From Erythrobacter sp. (GTDB lineage Bacteria > Pseudomonadota > Alphaproteobacteria > Sphingomonadales > Sphingomonadaceae): a stretch of 64,000 nt of DNA. This document shows, one piece after another, positions 25,410-33,555 of this stretch (within the stretch, counting starts at the first letter, position 1; every line of letters begins with the position of its first letter). Position numbers and translations under genes: made by a program. Below the pieces are notes generated by a model that was given only the letters and a program-made list of their open reading frames with translations, made no database searches and was not told the origin of the DNA. The stretch spans positions 1,850,001 to 1,914,000 of the forward strand of contig CP073261.1 in the NCBI GenBank assembly GCA_019739335.1, read 5' to 3'.

Positions 25410-27967
25410 CCCGCACCGGCGCGGCGCAACGCCGCTCGTGTTTCCCGGCCGATCTCAGCCCGGAAGCTCTTCTTCTCGACGCCCTGCAGCCCACTGTTGT
25501 CGAACGGGTCGAATTGCCACTTCGCAAGGAGCGCATGGCCGCCTTGCCCAAGGCATTCCACGACAGCCCCGCCTGTTCCGCGTTCGTCCGCTCGTTCGGA
25601 TCCGGCAGGGTCTGGTTGCACCAGGCCGAGGCGCTGGAACACGTTGCTGCGGGACGCGATGTCCTGGTGACCACGGGTACTGGTTCGGGCAAGTCGCTGG
25701 TTTTCCAGCTCGCGCTTTTGCGTGAAGTGGCAGAAGGCGAGGGGACTGCGCTTGTCTTCTACCCGCAGAAGGCGCTGTGCAGCGACCAGCTTTCCCGCTG
25801 GCGCTCCATGCTGGCGGTGGCGGGCCTTCCGGAAGCCCTTGTCGGTGAGATCAGCGGCGACACCCCGATGGCAGAACGCGAGACGATTATCGCTTCATCG
25901 CGGATTGTTCTCGCGACACCGGACGTCGCTCATGCCTGGCTCGCACGCGTCCAATCGGCCCCATCGGTCCGAGACTTCCTCGCCCGCACACGCTTCATTG
26001 TGCTCGACGAAGCCCACGCACTCGATGGGGTATTCGGCAGCAATTGCGCATACCTGTTCCGGCGACTGGCCCTTGCTATTGAGCGTGTTCGGGGGAACGG
26101 TTCTCCCCAACTCCAATACATCGCTGCCTCTGCCACGATCGGGGATGCAGCGGACCACCTCGCGCAGCTGACTGGGAAAGTATTCCAGCTCGTCGACGAG
26201 GAGTCGAACGGCGCGCCCGGGCGCGGAATGACCTTGCTACACCTCGAAGGACCCGAACGAGGTGCTCCGGCCGAAGCGCAGCTGGCAGAGATGCTAACCG
26301 CCCTTGTCGACCGGATCGAGGAGGACGCGATGGTCGCCTTCGTCGACGGTCGACAAGCGGTAGAGCGCATCACCAAGAAGCTCGGGGACGACCGTGTTCT
26401 GCCCTATCGCAGCGGCTACGAGCTTGCCGATCGCCACAAGATCGAGAATGCCTTGGCCGAGGGTAGCCTGCGAGGCTGCGTAGCGACCTCGGCGCTCGAG
26501 CTGGGAATCGACGTCGCCGGGTTCCGGATCGGCTTCAACCTCGGCGTTCCCGCCACCCGAAAGGCGCTTCGCCAGAGGGCTGGTCGGGTTGGACGAGCAC
26601 GTCCCGGCGTATTCGCTGTAATCGCACCGCGCAATGCTTTTGCCCGGCTCGGAACCACGCTTGAAGAGGTCGCTACCGGACCGGTCGAAAGCGGACACCT
26701 CTATCTCCAGAATTCCGCAGTCCAGTTTCAGCAAGCCTGCTGTCTGCGTCAGGAAACGGGTGGCGTAACGATCGAGGCAGAACATTGGCCGGCAGGATTT
26801 GCCGAGATGAACCGGAGACTGATGCCCGGGGCACGGCTGCCCCGCGAACTCGAACGGTTGGCCGCCTCCGTGACTAACTCACCCCACCACGCCTTTCCGT
26901 TGCGGCAGATTGCCGACACACGATTGGTGGTTCGATTGGCGAACGCCCGCTCGGTGGAAATCGGTACGATCACCCTCGAGAAAGCTCTGCGCGAGGCCTA
27001 TCCCGGTGCGACCTATCTGCACTTTCGTAAGGCCTACCGGGTTCTCGACTGGCGTGTGTCGTCTTTCGAACGCTCGATCCTGGTCGAGCCAGTGGCGGGC
27101 GGACTGCGATCCAGTCCGATGCTGTCAGCACGCGTCGACATCTCGCTCGATCCAGAATCTCTACTCAGTGCCGGGGTTTTGGTGAGCGAGCGCGGATCGA
27201 TTGCGGAGCGCTGTCTCAGGATTACCGAGACCGTGCATGGCTTCGCGATCGGCGCAAAGAAGTTCCCTTACGCTACGTTGTCGCAATCGGACCGGCGGCT
27301 TCAATCCAAGTACCGGCAGTTCGAGAGTACCGGTGTGGTTCTGCGAATCGCGGAAACGTGGTTTGCAGGAAGGAGTGTTAGCAAGCTCGAGGCCCGCAAG
27401 AGAGTAGCTTCAGCGCTGCGGGCTATGCTGCTCGCAGAGCAGGGTATTCTGCCTAGTGAAGTCGGACAAACTCATGCCGGGATTTCCTTTTGCTCGTTGA
27501 TGAATTCAAACGGTGTCGACGATGCCATCGTGATTTTTGACGACATGCAGGGTGGACTACGCCTGACTGCACCCATCCTCTCGAATTTCACCGGCCTGTT
27601 GGCGCGGTTGCGCAAAGCTGCCGAGCTGGCAGGTGAGGATTCGTTGCTCGATCTCGGCACGGTCGCCCGTCTCGAAGACTGGCATGCGTCATTGCAGGTC
27701 ACGCCTGATTCCCCGACCCTGGACCTACCACGCCGCGTCTTCGCACCCGGTAGCGAACTCTGCAGTTTGAGGAACGGGGAGGTCTTCACATATACCATCA
27801 CCGGCCACCAGGTGATGTGTATCGGGGGTCGCGATCAGCTTATGTACGAATACGCAGTCGAAGGCGGCGGCTGTGCATGGGTCAGCCAGGAAAGTGTTCG
27901 TCCAATTGGCGAAAACTGGAGCTACCTCCCCGAGGATGGGCTGGGGACCGGGCAGGTGTCGCAATGA
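25406..27967 (+). CDS. Hrq1/YprA-like superfamily 2 DNA helicase
   Basis: 853 residues. SF2 motifs: Q-like region LHQAEALEHVAAG (71-83), Walker A TGTGSGKS (90-97), YPQKAL (Ia), ATPDVAH (Ib), DEAH (201-204), SATIGD (III), CVATSALELGIDV and QRAGRVGRARPG (V/VI). The LGIDVAGF and GRVGRARPG forms match the YprA/Hrq1/MrfA type of 3'-5' DNA helicase. The C-terminal 400 residues resemble the long accessory domain of that group, but the four-cysteine DUF1998 metal site is not obvious. It is embedded between two recombinases with 4-base overlaps on both sides. It may remodel DNA during integration or act in defence. Confidence 0.83.
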   Translation: MTRTGAAQRRSCFPADLSPEALLLDALQPTVVERVELPLRKERMAALPKAFHDSPACSAFVRSFGSGRVWLHQAEALEHVAAGRDVLVTTGTGSGKSLVFQLALLREVAEGEGTALVFYPQKALCSDQLSRWRSMLAVAGLPEALVGEISGDTPMAERETIIASSRIVLATPDVAHAWLARVQSAPSVRDFLARTRFIVLDEAHALDGVFGSNCAYLFRRLALAIERVRGNGSPQLQYIAASATIGDAADHLAQLTGKVFQLVDEESNGAPGRGMTLLHLEGPERGAPAEAQLAEMLTALVDRIEEDAMVAFVDGRQAVERITKKLGDDRVLPYRSGYELADRHKIENALAEGSLRGCVATSALELGIDVAGFRIGFNLGVPATRKALRQRAGRVGRARPGVFAVIAPRNAFARLGTTLEEVATGPVESGHLYLQNSAVQFQQACCLRQETGGVTIEAEHWPAGFAEMNRRLMPGARLPRELERLAASVTNSPHHAFPLRQIADTRLVVRLANARSVEIGTITLEKALREAYPGATYLHFRKAYRVLDWRVSSFERSILVEPVAGGLRSSPMLSARVDISLDPESLLSAGVLVSERGSIAERCLRITETVHGFAIGAKKFPYATLSQSDRRLQSKYRQFESTGVVLRIAETWFAGRSVSKLEARKRVASALRAMLLAEQGILPSEVGQTHAGISFCSLMNSNGVDDAIVIFDDMQGGLRLTAPILSNFTGLLARLRKAAELAGEDSLLDLGTVARLEDWHASLQVTPDSPTLDLPRRVFAPGSELCSLRNGEVFTYTITGHQVMCIGGRDQLMYEYAVEGGGCAWVSQESVRPIGENWSYLPEDGLGTGQVSQ

Positions 27968-28506
27968 CCCACGATCCTGCTTTCGATTTCCGCCGGCTGT
28001 TGAGCACGGGCCGGTCAGGCGAGCCCTTGCGGCAAGAGTGCCAATGCGTTGTGGGGGTGGCCTGGTCCGGCCGCGGGGTGGGGGTCGTTGCCCTGACACC
28101 CCAAGCCTCCAAATCCACCAAGCTCAAGGCGTACAACAACATCGCCTTTGGCCCGATCGAAGCTGATTGGCACCAGATCGCTCTGAAGATCAGCCAACAT
28201 CTGCCGTTCATCTTCGCCGACAAGGCACCACGTGTGTTCGTCGGAGGAGCAATCGACCGTGATGGCAATCGGCATTGCGTGAGAGAAACCTTCGAGAAAG
28301 CTTTCCCGTCATGTGCAGAAGCCGTCGGACGCGACGAGGTCGAAGAATGGGTGTCGCGAACTCCGCTTTCCATCGCAATTCCCCGCGTGCCTCCACGCGA
28401 CGAATGGGCGCTAAAACCGCTTTATGCTGCTGCCGAGATTGCCTTGTTTGCAGGGCACATGAAGCTCGTTCGTCCGGCGTCCTATGCAAAGGGAGGCGAG
28501 CGATGA
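27964..28506 (+). CDS. Hypothetical protein of recombinase/helicase operon (180 aa)
   Basis: Starts at the ATG overlapping the helicase stop (ATGA), not at the longer upstream frame. The N-terminal part ECQCVVGVAWSGRGVGVVALTP looks like two beta strands of an RNase H-like or actin-like fold. It is followed by KLKAYNNIAFGP, a FVGGAIDRDG strand and a helical C-terminus. The stop overlaps the next gene by 4 bases. No named family was recognised. The next protein (199 aa) may share the fold, and the two could form a heterodimer (inference). Confidence 0.65.
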   Translation: MTHDPAFDFRRLLSTGRSGEPLRQECQCVVGVAWSGRGVGVVALTPQASKSTKLKAYNNIAFGPIEADWHQIALKISQHLPFIFADKAPRVFVGGAIDRDGNRHCVRETFEKAFPSCAEAVGRDEVEEWVSRTPLSIAIPRVPPRDEWALKPLYAAAEIALFAGHMKLVRPASYAKGGER

Positions 28507-29102
28507 AACACGGGTCGTTCAGTGGACGAGGCGCTGTTCGTCATTCCCGCCATCATGCGGCGCACCGCGCTATCTTGGAACTTGAGGCGAAGGACCTTCC
28601 GCAAGACGACGAGCCGGTTTGGTTCGGGCCCGTCGTTACGGCGGCTTGTTATGCCAAGCCCACATTGCACTTCGCAACGGTGAGGATGAAGGCAGGTCAC
28701 CAGTTCGAAATCAAGAGCAATCGCTGTGCTTCCTTCACCTTCGACGAACGCTCGCCTTCGGCGTCGCTCGAGCTCTATGAGAAGGTGACCCGGTTCCTCA
28801 AGAAGACGCGGATCGAAGTGGTCGTTTTGAGGACGGGTATCATGCGGGGAGCCTATATTCCCCACCCCTTCGCGTTCATGGCCGAGGCCGTACTCGGCTT
28901 GGCTTTGGGTTCTAATCTCTATCGTGTCGATGCGGCGGCCGTGGCCAATTGGCTGCGCAAGCAAGAAATCGAACTCCCCGAACCCGAGGCTCTGGGCCTC
29001 CCATCAACTTGGCGTGTCGGACAGCAAAGGACAATTGAGGCTGGTGCATACGCGCTTCTGGACGGCAAGATCTATTCTGGTGAAAAGGAGGTCTTGCGGT
29101 GA
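28503..29102 (+). CDS. Hypothetical protein, possible RNase H-like fold (199 aa)
   Basis: Coupled to its neighbours by 4-base overlaps on both sides. The segment EVVVLRTGIMRGAYIPHPFAF then AEAVLGLALGSNLYRVDAAAV resembles the strand-helix pattern of DUF3010-type RNase H-like proteins (a conserved R, then a K/R-G with a helix, then a strand). The acidic catalytic set of true RuvC/RNase H nucleases is not clear. The N-terminus is basic (GAVRHSRHHAAHRA). Function unknown; a DNA-binding or resolving role within the recombinase operon would fit. Confidence 0.62.
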   Translation: MKHGSFSGRGAVRHSRHHAAHRAILELEAKDLPQDDEPVWFGPVVTAACYAKPTLHFATVRMKAGHQFEIKSNRCASFTFDERSPSASLELYEKVTRFLKKTRIEVVVLRTGIMRGAYIPHPFAFMAEAVLGLALGSNLYRVDAAAVANWLRKQEIELPEPEALGLPSTWRVGQQRTIEAGAYALLDGKIYSGEKEVLR

Positions 29103-29308
29103 GCGTGCGAGCGCCCGCACGGCGTTATCCGCGCAAGGCTGACGTAGCGCGCGCGGTACAAGCTGCCCGCCACAATGGCATCACCGTTCGCAGCCTCGAG
29201 CTCCGCGCTGATGGTACTATTCGCCTCTCTGATGCGGCAGATGCCGAACGTCGCGCTGAGGGTGACCGGAGCGAGTTCGATATCTGGAACGAAGAGGGTC
29301 GCCTATGA
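29099..29308 (+). CDS. 69-aa protein preceding integrase, candidate recombination directionality factor
   Basis: GTG start overlapping the upstream stop and ATGA overlap with the following recombinase. The sequence has a basic N-terminus (RRYPRKADVARAVQAARHNG), a strand-like ITVRSLELRADGTIRL and an acidic, tryptophan-containing tail (DIWNEEG). Small proteins of this shape sit directly before integrases in many alphaproteobacterial prophages and islands. An excisionase-like role is an inference from position and charge. Confidence 0.6.
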   Translation: MSVRAPARRYPRKADVARAVQAARHNGITVRSLELRADGTIRLSDAADAERRAEGDRSEFDIWNEEGRL

Positions 29309-30414
29309 CGGACGGCCTGCATTTTGTAAGGATCAGGGGCAAGGGCAAGCTCCCTACCTGGTATGTTTATGCCTGGCGCGGTGGTCCCCGAATCTGCCGC
29401 GTCGAGTGCCGGACCAAGCCCCGCCTGAATCACGAGCACCTTGCGAAGTTGAAGGAAGCCCTTGATGGGCGTCATCAGGCGGATCCAACTACGCTGCGTT
29501 CGCTAATCCGCGAATGGCGTTCGGAGAGTGCGGACCGTCCATCCAGCCCGGAATGGGAAAGCCTCGCCAAGGGCACCAAGAAAACCTGGGGATCGGCATT
29601 GAACATGATCGAGGCGAAATGGGGAGACGTGCCGCTATCGGTCTGGGATGATCCGCGCATGGTCGCCAAGGTGGTCGCCTGGCGCGACAGCCGCTCGGCG
29701 ACGCCCCGCGGCGCCGACATCGGCGTAACCACCTTGCGGGCGCTTCTCGAATTCGGGCGTCTTCGCGGCCGCGTCAGCATCAACGCAGCATCCAAGATCC
29801 CGGCGCTATACCGCAATGGCCAGCGTGCTGAGATCATTTGGACGAACGATGATATGCAGCGTTTCGCACTCGTGGCGGCCAGATGCGACAAGAAGCACGT
29901 GAGCGACGGTATGCGACTTGCTGCACTGACAGGGCTTCGGCGTGCAGATCTCGTCACGCTCGAGTGGAGTCATGTCAGCGAAACTGCCATCCGTAAGAAG
30001 GCGCTCAAGTCGAGCCGTCGCAAGCGCCAGCACGTAACCGTACCGATCATACCCGCCCTGGCTTCCTTGCTGTCCGAGTTGCGCGCGCTCCCCCGCAAGG
30101 ACGGTGTCGATACTGTGCTTGTGAATAGCCTCGGTCAGCCTTGGTCTTCCGACGGTTTCGGCGGATCATTCAACCGGGTGCGCGATGAGGCCCAGATCGT
30201 GTTCGTCGACACCGACACGGGCGAGCGCAAGGCAAAGCATCTCCACGACCTGCGCGGGACCTTCTGCACGCGCCTTCTCACCGAGGCTGGGCTGAACGAC
30301 GAGGAGGCGGCGAGTGTGATGGGGTGGTCGACTAACAAGGTGGCATCAATTCGCAGGGTCTACGTAGACCAAGGCGCGTTGATCGCCTCGATCGGTGCAA
30401 GGATGGCGCGATAA
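29305..30414 (+). CDS. Phage-type tyrosine recombinase/integrase, last gene of six-gene operon
   Basis: 369 residues with the usual three parts: N-terminal arm-binding (about 1-60), core-binding (about 60-170) and catalytic domain. Catalytic residues: Arg212 (LTGLRRADL), a Lys in the KALKSSRRKRQ hairpin, His314-x-x-Arg317 (HLHDLRGTF), Trp341 in place of the second His (MGWSTNK), and Tyr353 (RRVYVD). The Trp substitution is tolerated in many integrases. It is the candidate integrase of island A, although it is about 7 kb from the nearer end. Start ATG overlaps the 69-aa gene by 4 bases. Confidence 0.9.
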   Translation: MTDGLHFVRIRGKGKLPTWYVYAWRGGPRICRVECRTKPRLNHEHLAKLKEALDGRHQADPTTLRSLIREWRSESADRPSSPEWESLAKGTKKTWGSALNMIEAKWGDVPLSVWDDPRMVAKVVAWRDSRSATPRGADIGVTTLRALLEFGRLRGRVSINAASKIPALYRNGQRAEIIWTNDDMQRFALVAARCDKKHVSDGMRLAALTGLRRADLVTLEWSHVSETAIRKKALKSSRRKRQHVTVPIIPALASLLSELRALPRKDGVDTVLVNSLGQPWSSDGFGGSFNRVRDEAQIVFVDTDTGERKAKHLHDLRGTFCTRLLTEAGLNDEEAASVMGWSTNKVASIRRVYVDQGALIASIGARMAR

Positions 30415-30571
30415 ACACCTCGGCGTGGCCTAAGGCTTGCGCTCCATGGCGGTCACCCCATCGGAAGATCCGATTCCTCGAAATCGGCCGTGGTTTAAGT
30501 CGAGAAGCTTCTTCGTCGTCTTTGTGTGTGCCAATCCGGGAGATAGTCGGTTGCCGCACCTATGCGCGACT

Positions 30572-31132
30572 TCAGGAGGGGCGCAGCTCCTCGTAGCGCC
30601 GAAGGAAGGCGGCCCTTGCAACGATCGGGGAGAGACTGCGTACGGTGACCGGTGCCGGGGTAATTCCAGCTTCCCTCGCCCAGTCTGCGCAGCCTGGCGC
30701 CATCACTTGCTCCTGCTCTGCCGCGAGGACCCGCAGGTCCGCTTCCTTAATCGTTGCCTTGGCCGCACGGTCGAGACCGAATCGTTCAATCACCGCATCC
30801 TCAATGCGAGCCTCAATTTCACGGTAGTCCGGAAGAAGCCTTTTTAGCGGCCTGGTGATGTCGCCGATGAATGCTTCGGCCGCATCGTGCAGAAGCGCCT
30901 CGAAGGCGTACCGGCTCACCGTCTCGCTGACCAGAAGGGAGTGCTCGGCCACGGAATAGAACGTGCGGCACTGACCGGCGTAACGGCAAACGTTTGCCAG
31001 CCCTTGAGCGATATCCTCGATGCCGAATTCGCTCAACCACGGGTCGAGCAGGTCGAAGCGCCGTCCACTGGCCAGCATGATCGTCGGACCTTTAGCATGG
31101 TGGATCGCAAGGTTCGGAGCGAAAATGTTCAT
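30572..31132 (-). CDS. HD-domain nucleotide phosphohydrolase (YfbR/DatZ-like)
   Basis: 186 residues from the ATG at 31132, with AAGGACA upstream; the frame continues to 31168 from a weak TTG. Metal ligands of the HD fold: His in CRTFYSVAEHSLL (His64), the HD pair in ALLHDAAEAF (82-83) and Asp91 (IGDITRPLK). The LASGRRFDLLDP and SVAEHS/DAAEA blocks match a phage/alphaproteobacterial family that includes 5'-deoxynucleotidases and the dATPase DatZ of 2-aminoadenine phages. It is transcribed divergently from the PurZ-like fusion gene 118 bases away. The pair mirrors datZ-purZ, but this HD family is also common outside that context. Confidence 0.82.
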   Translation of the reverse strand: MNIFAPNLAIHHAKGPTIMLASGRRFDLLDPWLSEFGIEDIAQGLANVCRYAGQCRTFYSVAEHSLLVSETVSRYAFEALLHDAAEAFIGDITRPLKRLLPDYREIEARIEDAVIERFGLDRAAKATIKEADLRVLAAEQEQVMAPGCADWAREAGITPAPVTVRSLSPIVARAAFLRRYEELRPS

Positions 31133-31250
31133 CGTCAGTTGCTTGTCCTTTTGCAGTTCGGTTACCAAATGCGGGGCAGGAGCGCATCCGTCGTTTGTCG
31201 CCTTTGTAGCGTAGGGTCTACTCCACCGGGGTTAAGGGGAGCAACACTGA

Positions 31251-32849
31251 ATGGAACTTCTTGTCGTAATGTCGGGGCCGATCGGCTCGGGCAAGACCCG
31301 TTTCGCCGAGGCGCTCGCCGCCTACGGCGCGCGGTCGGTCAGCACCCGGTCATACATTCGCGAGCGCACCGGCTGCGGCGAGGGTCGCATTGAACTCCAG
31401 GCCGCTGGAGCCGCGCTGGACGAGGAAACCGGAGGCCTCTGGGTGGTGGACGCCGTGGTCGCCGCCGACGCGGGAGGTGGCGACTTCCTGCTCCTCGACT
31501 CCGCTCGCATCGTCTCCCAGGTCGAGGGCCTACGCGAGAGATTTCCCGGAAAGGTTGTTCACGCCCATCTCGAGGCGTCTCCGGTGGTGCTTGAGGCGCG
31601 CTACCGTTCCCGTCCCACCGTAACGCGCGAGTACGCGAGCTACGAGGAGGCTTCGGCGCACGGGACCGAGCGGCAGGTCGGCACCCTCGCAGGTATCGCG
31701 GACCTGGTGTTCGACACAGAGGACACGGATCCCTACGATCTCGCGCTCGCGACGATGGCCTTCGTCGGCAAGCTTCCACCGACCAGGCCGCTCGTCGACG
31801 TCATCGTTGGTGGGCAGTACGGGAGCGAGGGTAAGGGCAACGTATGCGCGTCGATCGCCTCGCGATACGACGGCCTGCTGCGCATCGGCGGCCCAAACGC
31901 TGGACACCGCGTCGCGGACCCCAGCTACAAGTACGTGCAGCTGCCATCAGGTTCAATGTCAAACATGGGGTCGCAGATCATAATCGCAGCTGGCTCGACC
32001 GTCTGGTTGCCGCAGCTTATGCTCGAGATTTTGGACCACGGCCTCACCGGAGAGCGGTTGACCATCGACCCGCAGGTGATGGTGATCGACGACGATGACC
32101 GCCGGATCGAGGGTGGTAGCGGCGAGGGTGACGCCTTAACAGCGATTGCGACCACCAAGCAGGGGGTCGGAGCGGCCGTTGCTCGCAAGGTGCTGAACCG
32201 CGGGAAGCCACTCTTCGGCTCGCCGGTCATCCTCGCCCGCGACGTCCCACAGCTCGAGAGGTTCGTGCGGCCTGCGCGAGTCGTAGTCGATCGGCTGCTC
32301 CGCGAGGGTAAGCCGATCCTTGTCGAGGGCACACAGGGCACCGAGCTTTCCATCCATCATGGGCGCTACCCTCACGTGACTTCCCGCGAGACCACCAGTT
32401 CCGGTTGCATCTCGGACGCGGGAATCCCCCCGGGTGCGGTTCGCGATGTGATTATGGTGCTTCGTACCTATCCCATCCGCGTTGGCGGCCCGTCGGGGCC
32501 TATGGGTCGGGAGATCGACTTCGCAACGGTTTCAGGCCGCTGCGGCCTGCCCGTCGACGAGATCGCCCGCACCGAGCGTGGAACGGTCTCCAATCGCGAA
32601 CGCAGGATCGCCGAGTTCGACTGGGGACGGCTCCGCCGCGAGGCAGAGCTCAACGGCGCCACCTGCATCGCGCTCACCTTTGCCGATTACATCGACTGCG
32701 CCAACCGCGATGCCTCCTGCTTCGGCGATCTCAGCGCGGAGACGCAAGACTTCATCCGTAAAGTCGAGCGCGTTGCGGGTGTTCCGGTCACGCTCGTATC
32801 GAAGGCATTCGCCAAAGACGGAATCCTCGAGCGCGGTGACTGGTCGTGA
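31251..32849 (+). CDS. P-loop kinase fused to PurZ-like adenylosuccinate synthetase
   Basis: 532 residues. Residues 1-175 are a small P-loop kinase domain (GPIGSGKT 9-16) like nucleoside-monophosphate kinases. From about residue 182 an adenylosuccinate synthetase domain follows: GGQYGSEGKG (187-196), GGPNAGH (213-219, the His matching PurA His41), LPSGSM, the IMP-loop region TTKQGVGAAVARK, VEGTQGTELSIHHG (358-371), HVTSRETT, TYPIRVGGPSG and the RRIAEFDW/ALTFADY end. The catalytic Asp of PurA (WGDEGKG) is Ser192 here, as in phage PurZ, which acts on dGMP. Likely product: an N6-succinyl derivative of a (deoxy)purine monophosphate, perhaps then phosphorylated by the fused kinase. I know of no such fusion among classical PurZ proteins. 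Confidence 0.85.
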   Translation: MELLVVMSGPIGSGKTRFAEALAAYGARSVSTRSYIRERTGCGEGRIELQAAGAALDEETGGLWVVDAVVAADAGGGDFLLLDSARIVSQVEGLRERFPGKVVHAHLEASPVVLEARYRSRPTVTREYASYEEASAHGTERQVGTLAGIADLVFDTEDTDPYDLALATMAFVGKLPPTRPLVDVIVGGQYGSEGKGNVCASIASRYDGLLRIGGPNAGHRVADPSYKYVQLPSGSMSNMGSQIIIAAGSTVWLPQLMLEILDHGLTGERLTIDPQVMVIDDDDRRIEGGSGEGDALTAIATTKQGVGAAVARKVLNRGKPLFGSPVILARDVPQLERFVRPARVVVDRLLREGKPILVEGTQGTELSIHHGRYPHVTSRETTSSGCISDAGIPPGAVRDVIMVLRTYPIRVGGPSGPMGREIDFATVSGRCGLPVDEIARTERGTVSNRERRIAEFDWGRLRREAELNGATCIALTFADYIDCANRDASCFGDLSAETQDFIRKVERVAGVPVTLVSKAFAKDGILERGDWS

Positions 32850-33538
32850 AGGCCGAGCAGCTCATCGAGACTTACCCGCGCCTGTGGCACATGGCGCACG
32901 ACGGAGCCTGGCCGGCCATCCGCGATCACGGCCTTATGAGCGCCGAGGCGCTTGTCGACGCATATGGTGTTGGAGCCGCAGAGCGCGACAGGTTGCTTGG
33001 TATCCGCCGGCCCTCGAATAAGGCGCTAGCCGCCCCCGGTCTTCCCGGCGCGGTCGTCCGCGACCAGAAGCCCATGACTGACAATGCTCTTCTCAAGTGC
33101 CTTCAGGGCGGTATGTCGCCAGAGGACTGGTACCGTCTACTGAATGGCCGCACCTTCTTCTGGCTGGCGGCGGAAAGGGTGCGCGGGCTGACGAGAGCGG
33201 TTGCTTACAGGAAAGAGCCTCAGACCGTCATTACGCTCTGCACGAAGTCGCTGGTCGCGGTGCACGAGAGCGACATTTGGTTAAGCCCCCTAAATAGCGG
33301 CGCAACGCTATACGTTCCGCAGGCCCGCGGTCCCGACACCTTTAAGCGTATCGCCGACTTTCCTTTCGAAGATCGCGCAAAGACCAGGAAGCCGCCGCAG
33401 AACGTCGTCGAACTGCTCGTCGACCATTCGGTTCCGAACATCGCCGACTACGTCCTCGCGGTGCACCGCATGAAGGCGGGCGAGATCTTGGAGGAGATCT
33501 GGCGGTCGCCTGAAGCCACGGACGCTGATCGCCCCTAG
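32846..33538 (+). CDS. Hypothetical protein with ADP-ribosyltransferase-like opening (DUF7002-like)
   Basis: 230 residues, GTG start overlapping the PurZ-like fusion stop by 4 bases, hence co-translated. The opening LWHMAHDGAWPAIRDHGLMS (residues 13-32) has the H...G.W.SI..HGL(M/L)S pattern shared by DarT/RNA 2'-phosphotransferase-type ADP-ribosyltransferases and the DUF7002 family. A central GRTFFWLAAERV and ALYVP-type strand follow. The catalytic Glu cannot be placed by eye. If it is a transferase it would use NAD, or possibly the unusual nucleotide made upstream. A toxin or sensor role is inferred. Confidence 0.6.
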   Translation: MKAEQLIETYPRLWHMAHDGAWPAIRDHGLMSAEALVDAYGVGAAERDRLLGIRRPSNKALAAPGLPGAVVRDQKPMTDNALLKCLQGGMSPEDWYRLLNGRTFFWLAAERVRGLTRAVAYRKEPQTVITLCTKSLVAVHESDIWLSPLNSGATLYVPQARGPDTFKRIADFPFEDRAKTRKPPQNVVELLVDHSVPNIADYVLAVHRMKAGEILEEIWRSPEATDADRP

Positions 33539-33555
33539 GACAGTCGCTCCGCCCG

